A DNA stretch of 64,000 bases from Faecalicatena fissicatena (GCA_001028025.1 LDAQ01000086.1:1-64000); one strand, 5' to 3'; shown: positions 7,207-16,005, counted from the stretch's first letter. The notes: generated by a model from the sequence alone, not told the origin. Program-made: numbers and translations.

Positions 7207-8919
7207 TTACTCCTCCCCTTCGTTGAGGATGGAATCCCGAAGCTTGGTCAGAGTGACTTTCGTCTCCGCTGTCGTCTCTCCAAGCAGCCCTGCGATCTCC
7301 TGCGCTACCATCATCTGCTTTTCAATAACCTTCTGCGCCATTTCCACAGTCTCGACCTTCAGGTTGTAGTGCTGCTCTTTGATCTTCTCCTCCCTGGTCA
7401 CATCCTGGAAAGTCACAAGCACGGAATCCAGATTTTCAATATATACAATGGTCTCCTCCGCCGTCATTCTGCCGTTCTCCAGCTGGATCTTCTTATGAAT
7501 CACGGGTTCCCTTGTCCGCAGTGTCTCCTCAATGTCCTCTGCTTCCATGAATTCGAAAATATAACGCTGTACGGCTTCGTCCCTGCCCACCCCGAGCAGA
7601 TCCTGCGCCTTTTTATTACATTCTCTGATCTTCATGCTGCTGTCTATAATAAAGATCATATTCGGCGTAACATCCATCACCACGTTGGACATGGACTCCG
7701 CCTGTGTCAGTGCATAAGGCATACACATGGACAGTTCCGCCTTATTCTGATAGACGGCGATTGCCTTATCCCTGCAGGTCGGATAACCACAGGCTCCGCA
7801 GTTCAGTTCATCTTCCTCGGAATATTTCCCCGTAGACTTCAGGATATCCCTGATTTCCGGGTCCGTAGGTATACGGTCCTCAAGATGATTGTCCGCAAAC
7901 TCTTTTGCCAGTTCCTGTGTGTTCATATCGGGCAGGTCTCTTGCCGCCTTATAGGAAACTTCGTTTTCAATCTTTACTTTTGCCTTTACATATGAGGTAT
8001 TCCATCTTGCAGACGCCGGGCCCTTGGCACAGCCCCCTTCACAGACATTTGCCTCGATAAAGCAGTGATCCAGCTCTCCCCGCTGCAGACATTCCAGCAT
8101 CTCCATGCAGTTTGCCAGCCCGTCCACATACACCTTGTGATAGATATCTGCATCCTCCTCGGCCACGACAGACTGAATCACACCGCCGCTGATCGGATAC
8201 ATACGGTTCACTTTCGGATCCGGATTGCCCATGGGCTTATCCTCACAGGCATAGATATCAATACCCGCCTCTTCCAGCCAGATCGCCAGCTCCTCAAACG
8301 TAAGAATCGCATCGATCGCGCCAAATACCCTGTCATCTCCGATGGCTTCCTGTTTCTTGGCAATACAGGGGCCCAGAAATACCACCTTCACATCATCCCC
8401 GTACAGCTTCTTTATGTAACGCCCGTGCGCCACCATGGGAGAAACCACCGGTGCCAGCAGATCCACGCAGTCCGGATAATACTTCTCAACCAGATCATTT
8501 ACACTCGGGCAGCACGTCGTAATAATATTGGGCATCTTCTTTTCCCGAATAATTTTTTTATATTCATTCGTCACCATGGCCGCCCCTTCAGCCGTCTCCC
8601 GCACTTCCGCAAACCCAAGTCTCTGCAGTGCATCCACAACCTGTCCCGGCCGTTCAAATTCCAACACCCCAAGATAAGACGGCGCAATCGAAATAATCGT
8701 CTTAAAGCCCTGTCTCAAATATCCCTTAACCCTGTCCATATCACTGGCAAACGTCTTCGCATTCTGCGGACATATCTCCATACACCTTCCACAGTTAATA
8801 CAGTGATCCTTCAAAATATGTGCCTGCTCATTCTGGACGGAAATAGCCTTCACCATACAATAGCGGACACACTTGTAACAATGCCTGCATTTAGCATCCT
8901 TAAAATCAATGACTCTCAT
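7207..8919 (-). CDS. Sensory [FeFe]-hydrogenase with PAS domain (HydS-like, group C)
   Basis: 570 residues. N-terminal 2[4Fe-4S] ferredoxin (C11/14/17/21 and C40/43/46/50). An H-cluster domain follows with L1 TTCCPSV (C136-C137), L2 GPCIAKK (C185) and L3 EANVCEGGC (C293, C297). Next are a further Fe-S motif, CGACGYPTC, near residue 376 and a PAS domain at about 410-520 ending in a short coiled stretch. L1 and L3 depart from the catalytic TSCCPGW and CxGGCxxGGGQP forms, as in sensory hydrogenases. It is co-transcribed with the SpoIIE phosphatase. I infer H2/redox sensing with output through the PAS domain and phosphatase, not bulk H2 turnover. Confidence 0.85.
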   Translation of the reverse strand: MRVIDFKDAKCRHCYKCVRYCMVKAISVQNEQAHILKDHCINCGRCMEICPQNAKTFASDMDRVKGYLRQGFKTIISIAPSYLGVLEFERPGQVVDALQRLGFAEVRETAEGAAMVTNEYKKIIREKKMPNIITTCCPSVNDLVEKYYPDCVDLLAPVVSPMVAHGRYIKKLYGDDVKVVFLGPCIAKKQEAIGDDRVFGAIDAILTFEELAIWLEEAGIDIYACEDKPMGNPDPKVNRMYPISGGVIQSVVAEEDADIYHKVYVDGLANCMEMLECLQRGELDHCFIEANVCEGGCAKGPASARWNTSYVKAKVKIENEVSYKAARDLPDMNTQELAKEFADNHLEDRIPTDPEIRDILKSTGKYSEEDELNCGACGYPTCRDKAIAVYQNKAELSMCMPYALTQAESMSNVVMDVTPNMIFIIDSSMKIRECNKKAQDLLGVGRDEAVQRYIFEFMEAEDIEETLRTREPVIHKKIQLENGRMTAEETIVYIENLDSVLVTFQDVTREEKIKEQHYNLKVETVEMAQKVIEKQMMVAQEIAGLLGETTAETKVTLTKLRDSILNEGEE

Positions 8920-9029
8920 GCTTACTTAGCTCCTCTCATCTCAAAACATTCTGTATCTATTTTACCACCGTTGCCCCCAAATATCCATTAAATTCAGTGA
9001 ATGAGCTGGCGAATGGACGGGTGGGGGGT

Positions 9030-9349
9030 GGAGGCCGCCTGTTGAAGACGGGACTTGTGCCGGCGGGCGGGAAACTTCCTTCCCCCTTTCTGCTGGCGGT
9101 CCGTTTGCTAAGTGTCACTAGATAAAAACCGCCGCCAGGGGGGAGGCACCAAAGGCATTCACCCCGCAATTCTGATGAATTGCGCGGCTCAGGCCTTTTT
9201 AAACGATGCTTCGGTGAGCATCGTTTAGCCTCCCCCCTGGCGGCGGTTTTTATCAAGTGACACTATGCGCACTCTATGCCTGCAGAAAGGGGGAAGGAAG
9301 TTTCCCGCCCGCCGGCACAAATCCCGTCTTCAACAGGCTGAGTGCATCC
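9030..9349 (-). repeat. Long fold-back element LIR-C
   Basis: The outer stem pairs 9037-9092 with 9283-9338 (CCTGTTGAAGACGGG against CCCGTCTTCAACAGG and onward). The internal loop has GCGGTCCGTTTGCTAA (9096-9111) facing GCGCACTCTATGC (9267-9279), the reverse complements of the LIR-B loop motifs. The inner stem contains CCGCCGCCAGGGGGGAGGC. Hairpin B (9151-9196) has inner stem CGCAATTC/GAATTGCG and loop TGAT at 9173-9176; hairpin A is 9200-9227. On the minus strand it begins GGATGCACTCAGC (from 9349). It lies 111 bp upstream of the sensory hydrogenase start codon, in the same direction. Confidence 0.9.
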
Positions 9350-9570
9350 AGACGGTTGGGAAAACCTTTCATGGAGGAGGTGCCTGACGGGGGGGGCGGT
9401 GGATCGGACATAATACGCGTACAGTTCATCAAAGGGAAACTATTATTAAAATCGGGTGCTTCTCTCGGAAACTTCTCGTTCAATCCCCCAGCCATGTTCG
9501 TCCCACCCACCCCGCCAAAATCCGTCTCTCCGGCCTTAACTCCCCTCCGGGGGGAGCGTTTCTTCCGACC
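9350..9570. other. Non-coding spacer between LIR-C and LIR-D
   Basis: I see no gene with a ribosome binding site or plausible protein. It contains GC-rich runs, a short palindrome CCCCTCC/GGGGGG at about 9542-9554, and at 9490-9500 the sequence TTCGTCCCACCC, which resembles the 3' basal motif of the fold-back family. That may be a decayed copy. Confidence 0.4.
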
Positions 9571-9881
9571 GGATGCACACAGCTAAGTAAAAGGTGCGCC
9601 AGATCCCCCTGCGGGGCTGTGTATGCCAATTTTTGTATCCTTAGAGCGCGCACTAGAATCCGTTAGAGAAAAAACAGGGAACATGGAGGGCATAATTTGC
9701 CTTACCAGGCAAATTATGTTGCCGCCGGCGGCGCGAATGCATCAGCATTCGGGCCAACTGCGGCAAGAACCCTCCATGTTCCCTGTTTTTTCTCTTACGG
9801 ATTCTCCGCAAGCGGGTGGGATACAAAAATTGGCATACACAGCCCCGCAGGGGGATCTGGCTCACCTTTTACTTAGCGTCC
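9571..9881 (+). repeat. Long fold-back element LIR-D
   Basis: The outer stem pairs 9582-9640 with 9820-9877 (GCTAAGTAAAAGG against CCTTTTACTTAGC and onward). The internal loop has TTAGAGCGCGC (9641-9651) facing CCGCAAGCGGG (9807-9816). The inner stem holds CAGGGAACATGGAGGG/CCCTCCATGTTCCCTG. Hairpin A is 9691-9718 (CATAATTTGCCT stem). Hairpin B is 9719-9766, with inner stem CGAATGC/GCATTCG and loop ATCA at 9741-9744. It begins GGATGCACACAGC and ends AGCGTCCCC, 23 bp before the hydA stop codon, which it faces. Confidence 0.88.
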
Positions 9882-9904
9882 CCATCCACTCGCAAATCCG
9901 CTCC

Positions 9905-11647
9905 TTAGTTAATACTTCTCTTTACATAGCTTGTATGCAGTATATGATGAGCCTTTTCACTTCCCGGTTCTCCAAGGAACTCATCATAAAGTTTCTTGAT
10001 AGACGGGTTATCATGTGACTTTCTGAGTGTCTTCGCCTTATCATTGTCATAAAGTGCTTTTGCACGGATAGCTCTGACATCCTCGTAGTTGCGCACGTCT
10101 GCGTGTACCTGAGGCTGTCCGCCTCCGTTTACACATCCGCCAGGACAGCACATGATCTCTATAAAGTGATAATCTGCTTCCCCTGCGCGTACTTTGTCCA
10201 TGATCTGCTTCGCGTTGGACAGTCCGGATGCTACTGCTACTTTGACATCCATTCCGGCCACGTTGTATGTTGCTTCTTTGATACCTTCTGTACCGCGGAC
10301 TTCGTTGAATTCCAGGCTTGCGAGTTCTTCGCCTGTCAGTGTCTCAACTGCTGTACGAAGGGCTGCCTCCATAACTCCGCCTGTGGCTCCGAAGATAACG
10401 CCGGCTCCGGTGGATTCTCCTAACGGATCATCGAATCCTTCGTCCGGAAGGCTTCTGAAGTTGATTCCGACTTTGCGGATCAGACGGGCCAGTTCTCTTG
10501 TTGTGATTGAGATGTCTACGTCAGGTACTCCTGCCGCATCCTGGTCGTCACGGTTAATCTCGAACTTCTTCGCTGTACATGGCATTACGCTGACACATAC
10601 GATGTCCTTCGGGTCAATCCCCATCTTCTCAGCATAGTATGTCTTTGCAATTGCACCGAACATCTGCTGCGGTGACTTACAGCTTGACAGGTGTTCCAGC
10701 TGGTCCGGATAGTAGTGCTCACAGTATTTGATCCACCCTGGTGAACAGGAGGTCATCATCGGAAGCACTCCGCCATTCTGTACACGGCCGAGGAACTCGT
10801 GCGCCTCTTCCATGATTGTAAGGTCTGCACTGAAGTCTGTATCGAATACTTTGTCAAATCCGATTCTTCTGAGTGCTGCTGCCATCTTGCCTTCCACGTC
10901 TGTTCCCATTGGATATCCGAATTCCTCTCCAAGGGCAGCTCTTACGGAAGGAGCCGGCTGAACGATCACGTGCTTGCTCTCGTCTGCAATTGCAGCCAGA
11001 ACGTCATCGATAAAGTCTTTCTCGTATAATGCACCTGTCGGGCATGCAGTGATACACTGGCCGCAGGATACACAGCTTGTGTCGCCCAGGCCCATATCAA
11101 ACGGAGAACCGATGGTGGATGCAAATCCTCTGTTGTTCGGTCCGATCACTCCTACAGACTGTACTTTGTCACAGACAGCCGTACATCTTCTGCAGAGGAT
11201 ACATTTGTTATTGTCGCGGATCATATGCGGTGCGCTGTCATCCAGCTCAAACTCCGGTGATTCTCCTGCGAAATAGTTCTCATCTTCCACGCCCAGTTCC
11301 TGGCAGAGTTCCTGCAGCTCACACTTGCCGCTTCTGACACAGGAAAGACATTTTTTATCATGATTGGAAAGAATCAGTTCCAGCGTACGTTTTCTGGATG
11401 CAATCAGTTCAGGAGTGTTGGTCAGGACCTCCATTCCCTCGTTGATCGGATGTACGCAGGCTGCAACCAGATTCCTTGCGCCTTTTACTTCTACGATACA
11501 CATACGGCAGGCACCGATCTCATTGATTTCCTTCAGGAAGCACAGGGTCGGGATCTTGATCCCCGCAATATGTGCTGCATCCAGAACCGTAGAGCCTGCC
11601 GGTGCACAGACATCTATGCCATTGATTTTAATATTTACGTTTTCCAT
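9905..11647 (-). CDS. hydA: [FeFe]-hydrogenase catalytic subunit of the bifurcating complex
   Basis: 580 residues. N-terminal [2Fe-2S] domain (C36, C47, C50, C64), His-ligated [4Fe-4S] motif HDKKCLSCVRSGKC (H96, C100, C103, C109), then two ferredoxin clusters (CILCRRCTAVC; CVSCGQCITAC). The H-cluster domain has intact L1 TSCSPGWIKYCE, L2 MPCTAKKFE and L3 CCPGGCVNGGGQP. This is the layout of group A3 HydA in NAD- and ferredoxin-dependent bifurcating hydrogenases. It couples H2 formation or oxidation to both NADH and reduced ferredoxin in the cytoplasm. It is the last gene of the operon, 15 bp after hydB. Confidence 0.95.
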   Translation of the reverse strand: MENVNIKINGIDVCAPAGSTVLDAAHIAGIKIPTLCFLKEINEIGACRMCIVEVKGARNLVAACVHPINEGMEVLTNTPELIASRKRTLELILSNHDKKCLSCVRSGKCELQELCQELGVEDENYFAGESPEFELDDSAPHMIRDNNKCILCRRCTAVCDKVQSVGVIGPNNRGFASTIGSPFDMGLGDTSCVSCGQCITACPTGALYEKDFIDDVLAAIADESKHVIVQPAPSVRAALGEEFGYPMGTDVEGKMAAALRRIGFDKVFDTDFSADLTIMEEAHEFLGRVQNGGVLPMMTSCSPGWIKYCEHYYPDQLEHLSSCKSPQQMFGAIAKTYYAEKMGIDPKDIVCVSVMPCTAKKFEINRDDQDAAGVPDVDISITTRELARLIRKVGINFRSLPDEGFDDPLGESTGAGVIFGATGGVMEAALRTAVETLTGEELASLEFNEVRGTEGIKEATYNVAGMDVKVAVASGLSNAKQIMDKVRAGEADYHFIEIMCCPGGCVNGGGQPQVHADVRNYEDVRAIRAKALYDNDKAKTLRKSHDNPSIKKLYDEFLGEPGSEKAHHILHTSYVKRSIN

Positions 11648-11662
11648 AGTCTCTATCCTCCA

Positions 11663-13450
11663 TTACTCTTTGTAAATCGCACCGAAACGGCATTTCTCCA
11701 TACAAGCGCCGCACTTCACACATTTTTCAGGGTTGATCATATGTGGTTCTTTTACACTGCCGATGATAGCATCTGACGGACAGGTTCTTGCACATAATGT
11801 ACACCCTTTACACTTGTCAGCATCAATCTTGTACTGGAGCAGGTCTTTACATACTCCTGCCGGACACTTTTTGTCTACGATATGTGCGATGTATTCGTCT
11901 CTGAAATAATGAAGAGTGGAAAGTACCGGGTTCGGAGCCGTCTGTCCCAATGCACACAGAGAATTGGATTTCAGATGGTAGCACAGCTCTTCCAGCTTAT
12001 CCAGATCGGCCATTGTTGCCTGGCCCTTCGTAATCTTCTCCAGAATCTCCAGCATACGTCTTGTGCCGACACGGCATGGTGTACACTTTCCGCAGGATTC
12101 ATCTACGGTGAATTCCAGGAAGAACTTGGCGATATCGACCATACAGTTGTCTTCATCCATAACGATCAGACCGCCGGATCCCATCATGGAACCGATCGCA
12201 ATCAGGTTGTCATAGTCGATCGGCACATCAAAGTGCTCAGCCGGGATACATCCGCCGGATGGTCCGCCTGTCTGGGCAGCCTTGAACTTCTTGCCGTTCG
12301 GTACACCGCCGCCGATTTCTTCAACGATCTCGCGGAGTGTGGTTCCCATCGGAATCTCCACAAGTCCGGTGTTGTTAATCTTACCGCCGAGAGCAAATAC
12401 TTTTGTTCCCTTGGACTTCTCAGTACCCATGGATGCAAACCATTCTGGTCCATTCACGATAATCTGTGGGATATTCGCATAAGTCTCAACATTGTTCAAT
12501 ATTGTCGGTCTCTGGAACAGACCTTTCAGTGCCGGGAACGGCGGACGAGGTCTTGGCTCTCCTCTGTTGCCTTCTATTGAAGTCATGAGAGCCGTCTCCT
12601 CGCCGCAGACAAAGGCGCCTGCACCAAGTCTCAGTTCAATATCAAAATCGAAACCGCTTTCGAAAATATTCTTGCCTAACAGGCCATATTCTCTTGCCTG
12701 TCCGATCGCGATCTCCAGTCGTTTCACTGCGATAGGATATTCTGCACGGACATAAATGTACCCTTGAGAAGCTCCGATTGCATAACCTGCAATTGCCATA
12801 GCCTCCAGTACTACATGTGGATCACCTTCCAGTACGGAACGGTCCATGAATGCGCCCGGGTCACCCTCGTCAGCATTACAGCAGACATACTTCTGGTCTG
12901 CAGCGTTTGCTGCCGCAAATTTCCATTTCAGGCCGGTCGGGAATCCGGCGCCGCCACGGCCTCTCAGACCGCTGTCCAGCAGAATCTGGATAACATCTTC
13001 CGGTTTCTTCTCCGTCAGAACAGTGCCAAGGGCCTCATAACCACCTGTGCCTATGTATTCCTCAATATCTTCCGGATTGATAACACCACAGTTTCTAAGG
13101 GCAACTCTCTTCTGCTTTTTGTAGAATTTTGTTTCATTCAGAGGAAGAACCTTGTCTGTCTTTGTTGTCTCATCATAAAGAAGACGGGTAACAATCCTTC
13201 CCTTTAACAGATGTTCGGATACAATCTCCGGGATATCCTCTTCCTGTACCATAGAATAGAAGGAACCTTCCGGATATACTATCATAATCGGTCCCAGTGC
13301 ACACAGTCCGAAGCAGCCGGTTTTTACAACGCCGACTTCATCTTCCAGGCCCAGAGCCTTGATCTCTTTCTCAAGTTTTTCTATAATTCTCTGGCTTCCG
13401 GAGGAAGTACAGCCTGTTCCACCACAAACCAAAACGTGCGAACGATACAT
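11663..13450 (-). CDS. hydB: NuoF-like flavoprotein subunit of the bifurcating hydrogenase
   Basis: About 595 residues. A thioredoxin-like [2Fe-2S] N-terminus (CGGTGCTSSG, then GCFGLC) is followed by the NuoF FMN/NADH-binding core (GRGGAGFPTGLKW, CNADEGDPGAF) and a [4Fe-4S] site ESCGKCTPCRVG. A C-terminal 2[4Fe-4S] ferredoxin (CKGCTLCARTC; CVKCGACMEKC) completes it. The ATG at 13450 is preferred over the in-frame ATG at 13456 because AAAGGAGG then sits 9 bp upstream. The FMN is the presumed site where electrons bifurcate between NAD and ferredoxin. It lies directly before hydA. Confidence 0.95.
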   Translation of the reverse strand: MYRSHVLVCGGTGCTSSGSQRIIEKLEKEIKALGLEDEVGVVKTGCFGLCALGPIMIVYPEGSFYSMVQEEDIPEIVSEHLLKGRIVTRLLYDETTKTDKVLPLNETKFYKKQKRVALRNCGVINPEDIEEYIGTGGYEALGTVLTEKKPEDVIQILLDSGLRGRGGAGFPTGLKWKFAAANAADQKYVCCNADEGDPGAFMDRSVLEGDPHVVLEAMAIAGYAIGASQGYIYVRAEYPIAVKRLEIAIGQAREYGLLGKNIFESGFDFDIELRLGAGAFVCGEETALMTSIEGNRGEPRPRPPFPALKGLFQRPTILNNVETYANIPQIIVNGPEWFASMGTEKSKGTKVFALGGKINNTGLVEIPMGTTLREIVEEIGGGVPNGKKFKAAQTGGPSGGCIPAEHFDVPIDYDNLIAIGSMMGSGGLIVMDEDNCMVDIAKFFLEFTVDESCGKCTPCRVGTRRMLEILEKITKGQATMADLDKLEELCYHLKSNSLCALGQTAPNPVLSTLHYFRDEYIAHIVDKKCPAGVCKDLLQYKIDADKCKGCTLCARTCPSDAIIGSVKEPHMINPEKCVKCGACMEKCRFGAIYKE

Positions 13451-13468
13451 AATCATTAGCCTCCTTTA

Positions 13469-13852
13469 TTATTTTTCAGCAATCTTCTGTGCAGCACCCA
13501 ATGTATACTTCGTCACTACCTGGCCGTCCAGCAGATGCATTCTTAAAACTTCTAATGCTTTCTCAGGAGTCATCTTTACATATGTAACTTTCTCCTTGCC
13601 TGGTTCCATAACTTCAACAATCGGCTCGTACTGGCAAAGCCCAATACATCCGGTCTGTGTTACATTGATATTGTTAAGTCCCTGCTCCTGAACGGCATCT
13701 GAAAGAGCCGTCAGTACCGGTCTTGCGCCGCTTGCTATTCCGCAGGTAGCCATGCCGACAACAACTCTTATCTGATCTTCGCTCTCTGAACGAACGCCGA
13801 CTTTACCCTGCATTTTTTCTCTGATTGCGCGTAATTCTTCAAGAGATTTCAT
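13469..13852 (-). CDS. Thioredoxin-like [2Fe-2S] ferredoxin of the hydrogenase operon (HydD-like)
   Basis: 127 residues with a short helical N-terminus and a thioredoxin-like ferredoxin fold. Cluster ligands are visible as GMATCGIASGA and TGCIGLCQYEP. It resembles the NuoE C-terminal and HydB N-terminal domains, and such small ferredoxins often lie inside hydABC operons of thermophilic and gut Clostridia. It is probably an accessory electron carrier or an extra subunit. The exact role is not established from sequence. Position within the operon, 13 bp ahead of hydB, supports co-expression. Confidence 0.85.
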   Translation of the reverse strand: MKSLEELRAIREKMQGKVGVRSESEDQIRVVVGMATCGIASGARPVLTALSDAVQEQGLNNINVTQTGCIGLCQYEPIVEVMEPGKEKVTYVKMTPEKALEVLRMHLLDGQVVTKYTLGAAQKIAEK

Positions 13853-13881
13853 ATATTGCCTCCATTCTTTGTTTAATTTCT

Positions 13882-14442
13882 TTATATATCCGCTCCCTGG
13901 TCGGCCTCAGCCTTGTTCGACTCCAAAAATTCTTTGATAAATCCGGAAACTTCCAGACTTGAGAAAGAAATATCTTCCCCCAGAATCTCTCTGATCTCCC
14001 GTGTGTCCAGTACAAATTCGCTGTCATTATACCTGTAGGTATAGAGAAAACGGATCTGTTCATTGAAAACAACCAGTGTATGTATTGTAGAACTGATATC
14101 ACCGAGCGGCATTCTGTCTATATGTGATAATTTAAAAACAGCTGTTACCACTGTTCCTTTAGCTATTTCCGACATAATGGAGAAGCTCCCTCCTGTACTC
14201 TCTGCAGCTTGTTTGAAAAAAGGCACTCCCAAACCTACTCTTCTCGTAGTCCTAGTCGTGTAAAATGGGTCCTGCACCTTTTCTACCTGTTCTGCAGACA
14301 TACCGCATCCGTCATCCTTGATTACAACGGTGAGCGTGTCCTCCTCTGTCTGCACAGAAACCCCTATTTCAATAAGTGATGCTCCTGCACGTACAGAATT
14401 TTCAGCGACGTCCAATATGTTCAGAGATATTTCCGGCATCAT
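13882..14442 (-). CDS. Histidine-kinase-like ATPase domain protein in hydrogenase operon
   Basis: 186 residues. The first 110 or so are a GHKL ATPase fold: N-box LNILDVAENSVRAGA, G1 box DDGCGM and a G2-like RRVGLGVPFF. There is no phospho-accepting His domain. The C-terminal 70 residues are unassigned. It lies 4 bp after hydC and ahead of the ferredoxin gene. Such a protein could be an anti-sigma-type serine kinase or a regulator of the complex. It is a plausible partner of the SpoIIE-type phosphatase at 6030-7205, but this is only inferred from gene proximity. Confidence 0.8.
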   Translation of the reverse strand: MMPEISLNILDVAENSVRAGASLIEIGVSVQTEEDTLTVVIKDDGCGMSAEQVEKVQDPFYTTRTTRRVGLGVPFFKQAAESTGGSFSIMSEIAKGTVVTAVFKLSHIDRMPLGDISSTIHTLVVFNEQIRFLYTYRYNDSEFVLDTREIREILGEDISFSSLEVSGFIKEFLESNKAEADQGADI

Positions 14443-14446
14443 AGGC

Positions 14447-14941
14447 TTATTCGTATTTTGCTAAAATGTCGTCAATATCATCCACTGTCAGACGGCCGTA
14501 TACTTCATCATTGACCATCATAACCGGAGCCAGTCCACAGGCGCCGACACAACGGCATGCATCCAGTGAGTACTTACCATCCGGTGTACATTCTCCGCCT
14601 ACAATGCCAAGTTTTTCCATGAGCGCATTGTAAATATCCCCGGAGCCTTTTACATAACAGGCAGTTCCGAGACATACGGAAATCTGATATTTTCCTTTCG
14701 GGCTTAATGTAAACTGGGAATAGAATGTAACAACTCCGTAAATCTTCTCCAGAGGGATCCCGGTTTCGTTAGAAATGATTGTCTGTACCTCTATAGGAAG
14801 GTATCCATAGATATCCTGGGCTTTCTGAAGAATCGGCATCAAGGCGCCTTTTTCATCTTTCAGCTCAGTTATCACTTTTAATAATGATTCTTCTTGTTCC
14901 TTTGTTCCTGAGAACGGAACGGTTTGTTTCTTCGCGAGCAT
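14447..14941 (-). CDS. hydC: NuoE-like [2Fe-2S] subunit of the bifurcating hydrogenase
   Basis: 164 residues, the usual length for HydC/NuoE. The helical N-terminus (GALMPILQKAQDIYGYLP) precedes the thioredoxin-like cluster domain with ligands in SVCLGTACYVKG and in CRCVGACGLAPVM. It carries a [2Fe-2S] cluster that passes electrons to HydB. It is the first gene of the operon hydC, ATPase, ferredoxin, hydB, hydA. Its upstream region is shared with a divergent sensory-hydrogenase operon and holds a Fur-box-like site. Confidence 0.94.
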   Translation of the reverse strand: MLAKKQTVPFSGTKEQEESLLKVITELKDEKGALMPILQKAQDIYGYLPIEVQTIISNETGIPLEKIYGVVTFYSQFTLSPKGKYQISVCLGTACYVKGSGDIYNALMEKLGIVGGECTPDGKYSLDACRCVGACGLAPVMMVNDEVYGRLTVDDIDDILAKYE

Positions 14942-14983
14942 CGCTTAACCTCCATTTCTTTTCTTTGGGTTTATACCCATCTT

Positions 14984-14992
14984 ATAATACCA
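14984..14992 (-). promoter_or_regulatory. Possible extended -10 promoter of the hydrogenase operon
   Basis: On the minus strand TGGTATTAT is an extended -10 element about 43 bp before the hydC start. No good -35 is seen at the expected distance. Confidence 0.35.
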
Positions 14993-15046
14993 TGATATAT
15001 GACAAAATTCCAGCATTATTTACGTTTGTTTTTGTTTATAATTACC

Positions 15047-15065
15047 GATAATCATTCTCATTATT
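15047..15065. promoter_or_regulatory. Fur-box-like site between the divergent hydrogenase operons
   Basis: GATAATCATTCTCATTATT matches 15 of 19 positions of the classical Fur consensus palindrome. It lies about 106 bp before hydC and about 100 bp upstream of the promoter of the divergent operon. Iron control of an Fe-S-rich hydrogenase is plausible; no experiment is implied. Confidence 0.4.
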
Positions 15066-15143
15066 ATTCATGTTTTTGACGTATATTTTATTTGTAATTA
15101 TACTGTCAATAAATTTTTCATAGAATTACTACAATTGGGGACA

Positions 15144-15172
15144 TTGCTTTTTACAGGTACAAATGCTATACT
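15144..15172 (+). promoter_or_regulatory. Putative sigma-A promoter of the DRTGG/sensory operon
   Basis: TTGCTT (15144-15149) and TATACT (15167-15172) are 17 bp apart, about 65 bp before the first gene of the plus-strand operon, which has an AGGAGG ribosome binding site. Confidence 0.5.
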
Positions 15173-15237
15173 AAATCCATGATTTTACCTGATATTTTCT
15201 CAGGTTAATACTTTATTTTCAGAATATAGGAGGTCTT

Positions 15238-15582
15238 ATGACAATAGGGGAAATGCAGAAATTGCTGGATGCCGACATCCTGTTCGGCAAAGAATTATTA
15301 GATATGGATGCGGAATTTGTTTTTTCATCTGATATGATGAGCGATGTCCTCGCTTATGCCGAAGAGTGTTCCGTCCTAATCACCGGACTGTGTAATCCAC
15401 AGGTCGTCAGAACGGCCGAGATGCTGGATATCGTCTGCATCGTTTTTGTACGCGGCAAAATGCCGGATGCGAATATCATTGCCCTGGCCCGCGACAAGGG
15501 AATGGCTATTCTGGCCACAAAACATTTTATGTTTACAACATGCGGAATCCTTTACGAACACGGACTCCGGGGAGGTGCCTGA
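15238..15582 (+). CDS. DRTGG-domain protein
   Basis: 114 residues consisting of one DRTGG-like alpha/beta domain (segments ITGLCNPQVVRTAEMLD, CIVFVRGKMPD, ALARDKGMAILATKH). DRTGG domains are small ligand-binding modules also found beside CBS domains and in phosphotransacetylases. There are no catalytic residues I can name. It is the first gene of a five-gene operon with an RsbW-like ATPase, a hydrogenase-like protein, a second DRTGG protein and a PHP protein, and abuts the next gene with no gap. I infer a regulatory or ligand-sensing role. Confidence 0.8.
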   Translation: MTIGEMQKLLDADILFGKELLDMDAEFVFSSDMMSDVLAYAEECSVLITGLCNPQVVRTAEMLDIVCIVFVRGKMPDANIIALARDKGMAILATKHFMFTTCGILYEHGLRGGA

Positions 15583-16005
15583 ATGGATGAACAGTTGACA
15601 TTTACATATACAATCTCCGGAGATGATTTTACCCGTGCCGGGGAGGCCAGCAGCGCCATTAAAAATAAGCTGAAGCTGCTGGGAGTGAATGCGTCCGCGA
15701 TCCGCAAAGTTGCCATCGCCATGTATGAAGGCGAGATCAATATGGTAATCCATGCCAACGGCGGGGAAATCACTGTTACGATCTCAGACAGTGAGATTAA
15801 AATAGTCCTCGCAGACGTGGGACCGGGTATCTCGGATATCTCAAAAGCGATGCAGGAGGGGTACTCCACTGCCCCGGAGGAAGTGCGTTCTCTCGGTTTC
15901 GGCGCCGGTATGGGGCTGCCGAATATGAAAAAATATTCCGATGATTTTCAGATAGAATCTGTGGTCGGCAAAGGAACTACTGTTACCATGAAAGTATTCC
16001 TTTAA
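15583..16005 (+). CDS. RsbW-like anti-sigma serine/threonine kinase (GHKL ATPase)
   Basis: 140 residues with an RsbW-type GHKL ATPase fold: N-box-like VAIAMYEGEINMVIHA, G1 box ADVGPGI, and GFGAGMGLPNMKKYSD as the G2 region. It starts at the codon following the DRTGG stop. Proteins of this class phosphorylate or sequester sigma or anti-sigma-antagonist proteins. With a SpoIIE phosphatase 8 kb away on the other side of hydABC, the parts of a partner-switching circuit are present, though no STAS-domain antagonist is seen in the window. Confidence 0.85.
   Translation: MDEQLTFTYTISGDDFTRAGEASSAIKNKLKLLGVNASAIRKVAIAMYEGEINMVIHANGGEITVTISDSEIKIVLADVGPGISDISKAMQEGYSTAPEEVRSLGFGAGMGLPNMKKYSDDFQIESVVGKGTTVTMKVFL

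Noticed and set aside
9257..9586. Open frames across LIR-C and the following spacer
   Set aside because: They are mirrored on both strands because of the inverted repeat and lack start signals.
9030..9881. LIR elements as integron attC sites
   Set aside because: No integrase, no cassette array and no conserved R-box core GTTRRRY; only the folded-strand analogy remains.
9623..10018. Open frame across LIR-D running into the end of hydA
   Set aside because: It overlaps the certain hydA gene on the other strand and reads through the hairpin.
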